The position numbers and the translations under genes are program-made. DNA of 15,781 nt. Origin: Deltaproteobacteria bacterium. GTDB lineage: Bacteria > Desulfobacterota > DSM-4660 > Desulfatiglandales > Desulfatiglandaceae. Shown here piece after piece: positions 15,321 to 15,781 of the stretch (the stretch's first letter is position 1; every line of letters begins with the position of its first letter). The stretch covers positions 1 through 15,781 of the forward strand of contig JAGHEC010000002.1 in assembly GCA_021159525.1 (NCBI GenBank). The letters run 5' to 3'. The notes beneath the pieces were generated by a model that did not search any database, was not told where the DNA came from, and worked only from the letters and a program-made list of their open reading frames with translations.

Positions 15321-15636
15321 CCTCGTGGCCCAGGATGATCATCCGCTCCCTGGCCGCGTCCCGGCGCTCCGTCTGCCACCGGTCCCAGTCATTTTTAAGG
15401 CGCGTCAGCTCCTGTTTTAGGTCCAGGACCACGCGCGCTTGAGCCCGGCCTGACCCTTCAAGGGAGGCCAGGCGCTCCTTGAGCGGCTTGACCTGTTCCT
15501 TGATCCCCCTCATGGCGGCCAGGGCTTTCTGTTCCCTGGGTGTGGGGATCTCCATCTGCCCGGGGCAGCTCCTGGGAGGGTCTTCCATCATGGGAAGCCC
15601 ACTGTGTGGCCTGTCTTGCCGTGATTTATTATTCAT
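15310..15636 (-). CDS. Small coiled-coil hypothetical protein upstream of recC
   Basis: I do not recognise a named family. From ATG 15636 the product has 108 residues: a polar, proline-rich N-terminus, then PTPREQKALAAMRGIKEQV (31-49) and a strongly charged, probably coiled-coil helix over about residues 34-98 with Leu/Ile/Val spacing (LKERLASLEG, VVLDLKQELTRLKNDW). There is no signal peptide or membrane segment. The start is uncertain. The longest option, ATG 15696, overlaps the terminus of repeat copy 4; ATG 15588 is also possible; none has a good ribosome site. Its stop codon sits in a hairpin loop 47 bp before recC, and it may be co-transcribed with recCBD. A role with RecBCD is only a guess from position. 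Confidence 0.6.
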   Translation of the reverse strand: MNNKSRQDRPHSGLPMMEDPPRSCPGQMEIPTPREQKALAAMRGIKEQVKPLKERLASLEGSGRAQARVVLDLKQELTRLKNDWDRWQTERRDAARERMIILGHEDPD

Positions 15637-15639
15637 CGT

Positions 15640-15652
15640 GTAACCGTTCACG
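15640..15652 (-). repeat. 13-bp motif CGTGAACGGTTAC, copy B
   Basis: This is the exact inverted match to 1831-1843. It lies 3 bp upstream of ATG 15636, in the spot of the ribosome binding site, and 40 bp from the terminus of repeat copy 4. Confidence 0.45.
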
Positions 15653-15676
15653 GTGTCTTGAGATCTCCCTGATACA

Positions 15677-15704
15677 CTGATATGAGAAAATCGCATCAGC
15701 TCAA
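15677..15704 (-). promoter_or_regulatory. Weak candidate promoter with -35 box inside the repeat terminus
   Basis: On the minus strand TTGAGC (15699-15704, part of the repeat's inverted terminus) and TATCAG (15677-15682) are 16 bp apart. Each box matches the sigma70 consensus at about four of six positions. If real, transcription would begin near 15670, downstream of ATG 15696, which would favour ATG 15636 for the small coiled-coil gene and could drive recCBD. Confidence 0.2.
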
Positions 15705-15781
15705 TAATTGGGGGGATAACAGAGACCGTACCACCGGGGCAGGAAGATTTTTCTTGTGCTCCGGGCCTCCGGGCTGGTCTC
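15693..15781 (+). repeat. Hairpin repeat family, copy 4 (cut by window end)
   Basis: The left terminus GCATCAGCTCAATA (15693-15706) is followed by GGATAACAGAGACCGTACC, GGGGCAGGAAGATTTTTCTT and the copy 3 type of tip (15758-15781). The right arm is beyond the window. Orientation is as in the other copies, and it lies upstream of the small coiled-coil gene and recC. Confidence 0.8.

Noticed and set aside
1..15781. CRISPR array made from the four dispersed repeats
   Set aside because: The repeats are kilobases apart, over 100 bp long and have inverted termini; there is no regular spacing, no spacers and no cas gene.

Overview
The window reads as chromosomal DNA of a Gram-negative bacterium. It is most likely a deltaproteobacterial (Desulfobacterota-type) lineage, but that is inference. 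The grounds are a full-length, divergent RecBCD set, a GT2-TPR glycosyltransferase, an HprK-like kinase without HPr partners, and a secreted Asp-box protein. No rRNA, tRNA or species marker is present. Every gene I can support lies on the minus strand, so transcription runs from high to low coordinates.

Right part (about 5999-15636): a small coiled-coil protein gene (15310-15636), then recC (11618-15262), recB (7998-11615) and recD (5999-8005). recC and recB are 2 nt apart, and recB and recD overlap by 8 nt, so the three subunits of this heterotrimeric helicase-nuclease are almost certainly made from one message. All RecB helicase motifs and the nuclease catalytic residues are intact. The RecD helicase motifs are also intact. 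RecC aligns well with the E. coli protein but has changed most of the residues that read Chi there.

Left part (about 169-5576): an HprK-like P-loop kinase (4722-5576), a 935-residue secreted protein with Asp-box and lectin/MAM-like regions (1851-4658), an 88-residue Tat-leader-like small protein with a proline-rich tail (1374-1640), and a GT2 glycosyltransferase with C-terminal TPRs (169-1308). A small leader-like peptide next to a kinase of the HprK fold and a SunS-like GT2 suggests a protein or peptide modification cassette. Neither a cyclase nor a PqqD-like protein is in view, so this stays a hypothesis.

The most unusual feature is a family of about 120-130 bp hairpin-forming repeats with 14-bp terminal inverted repeats (GTAAYAGCTCAATA). 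There are four copies: 51-106 partial, 1680-1801, 5601-5731, and 15693 to the window edge. All four have the same orientation. They divide the window into gene modules, and three of the four lie 24-56 bp upstream of a gene start, in the leader of that gene. They come in two types that differ in the hairpin tip. They could be MITE- or REP-like elements, leader regulatory elements, or both.
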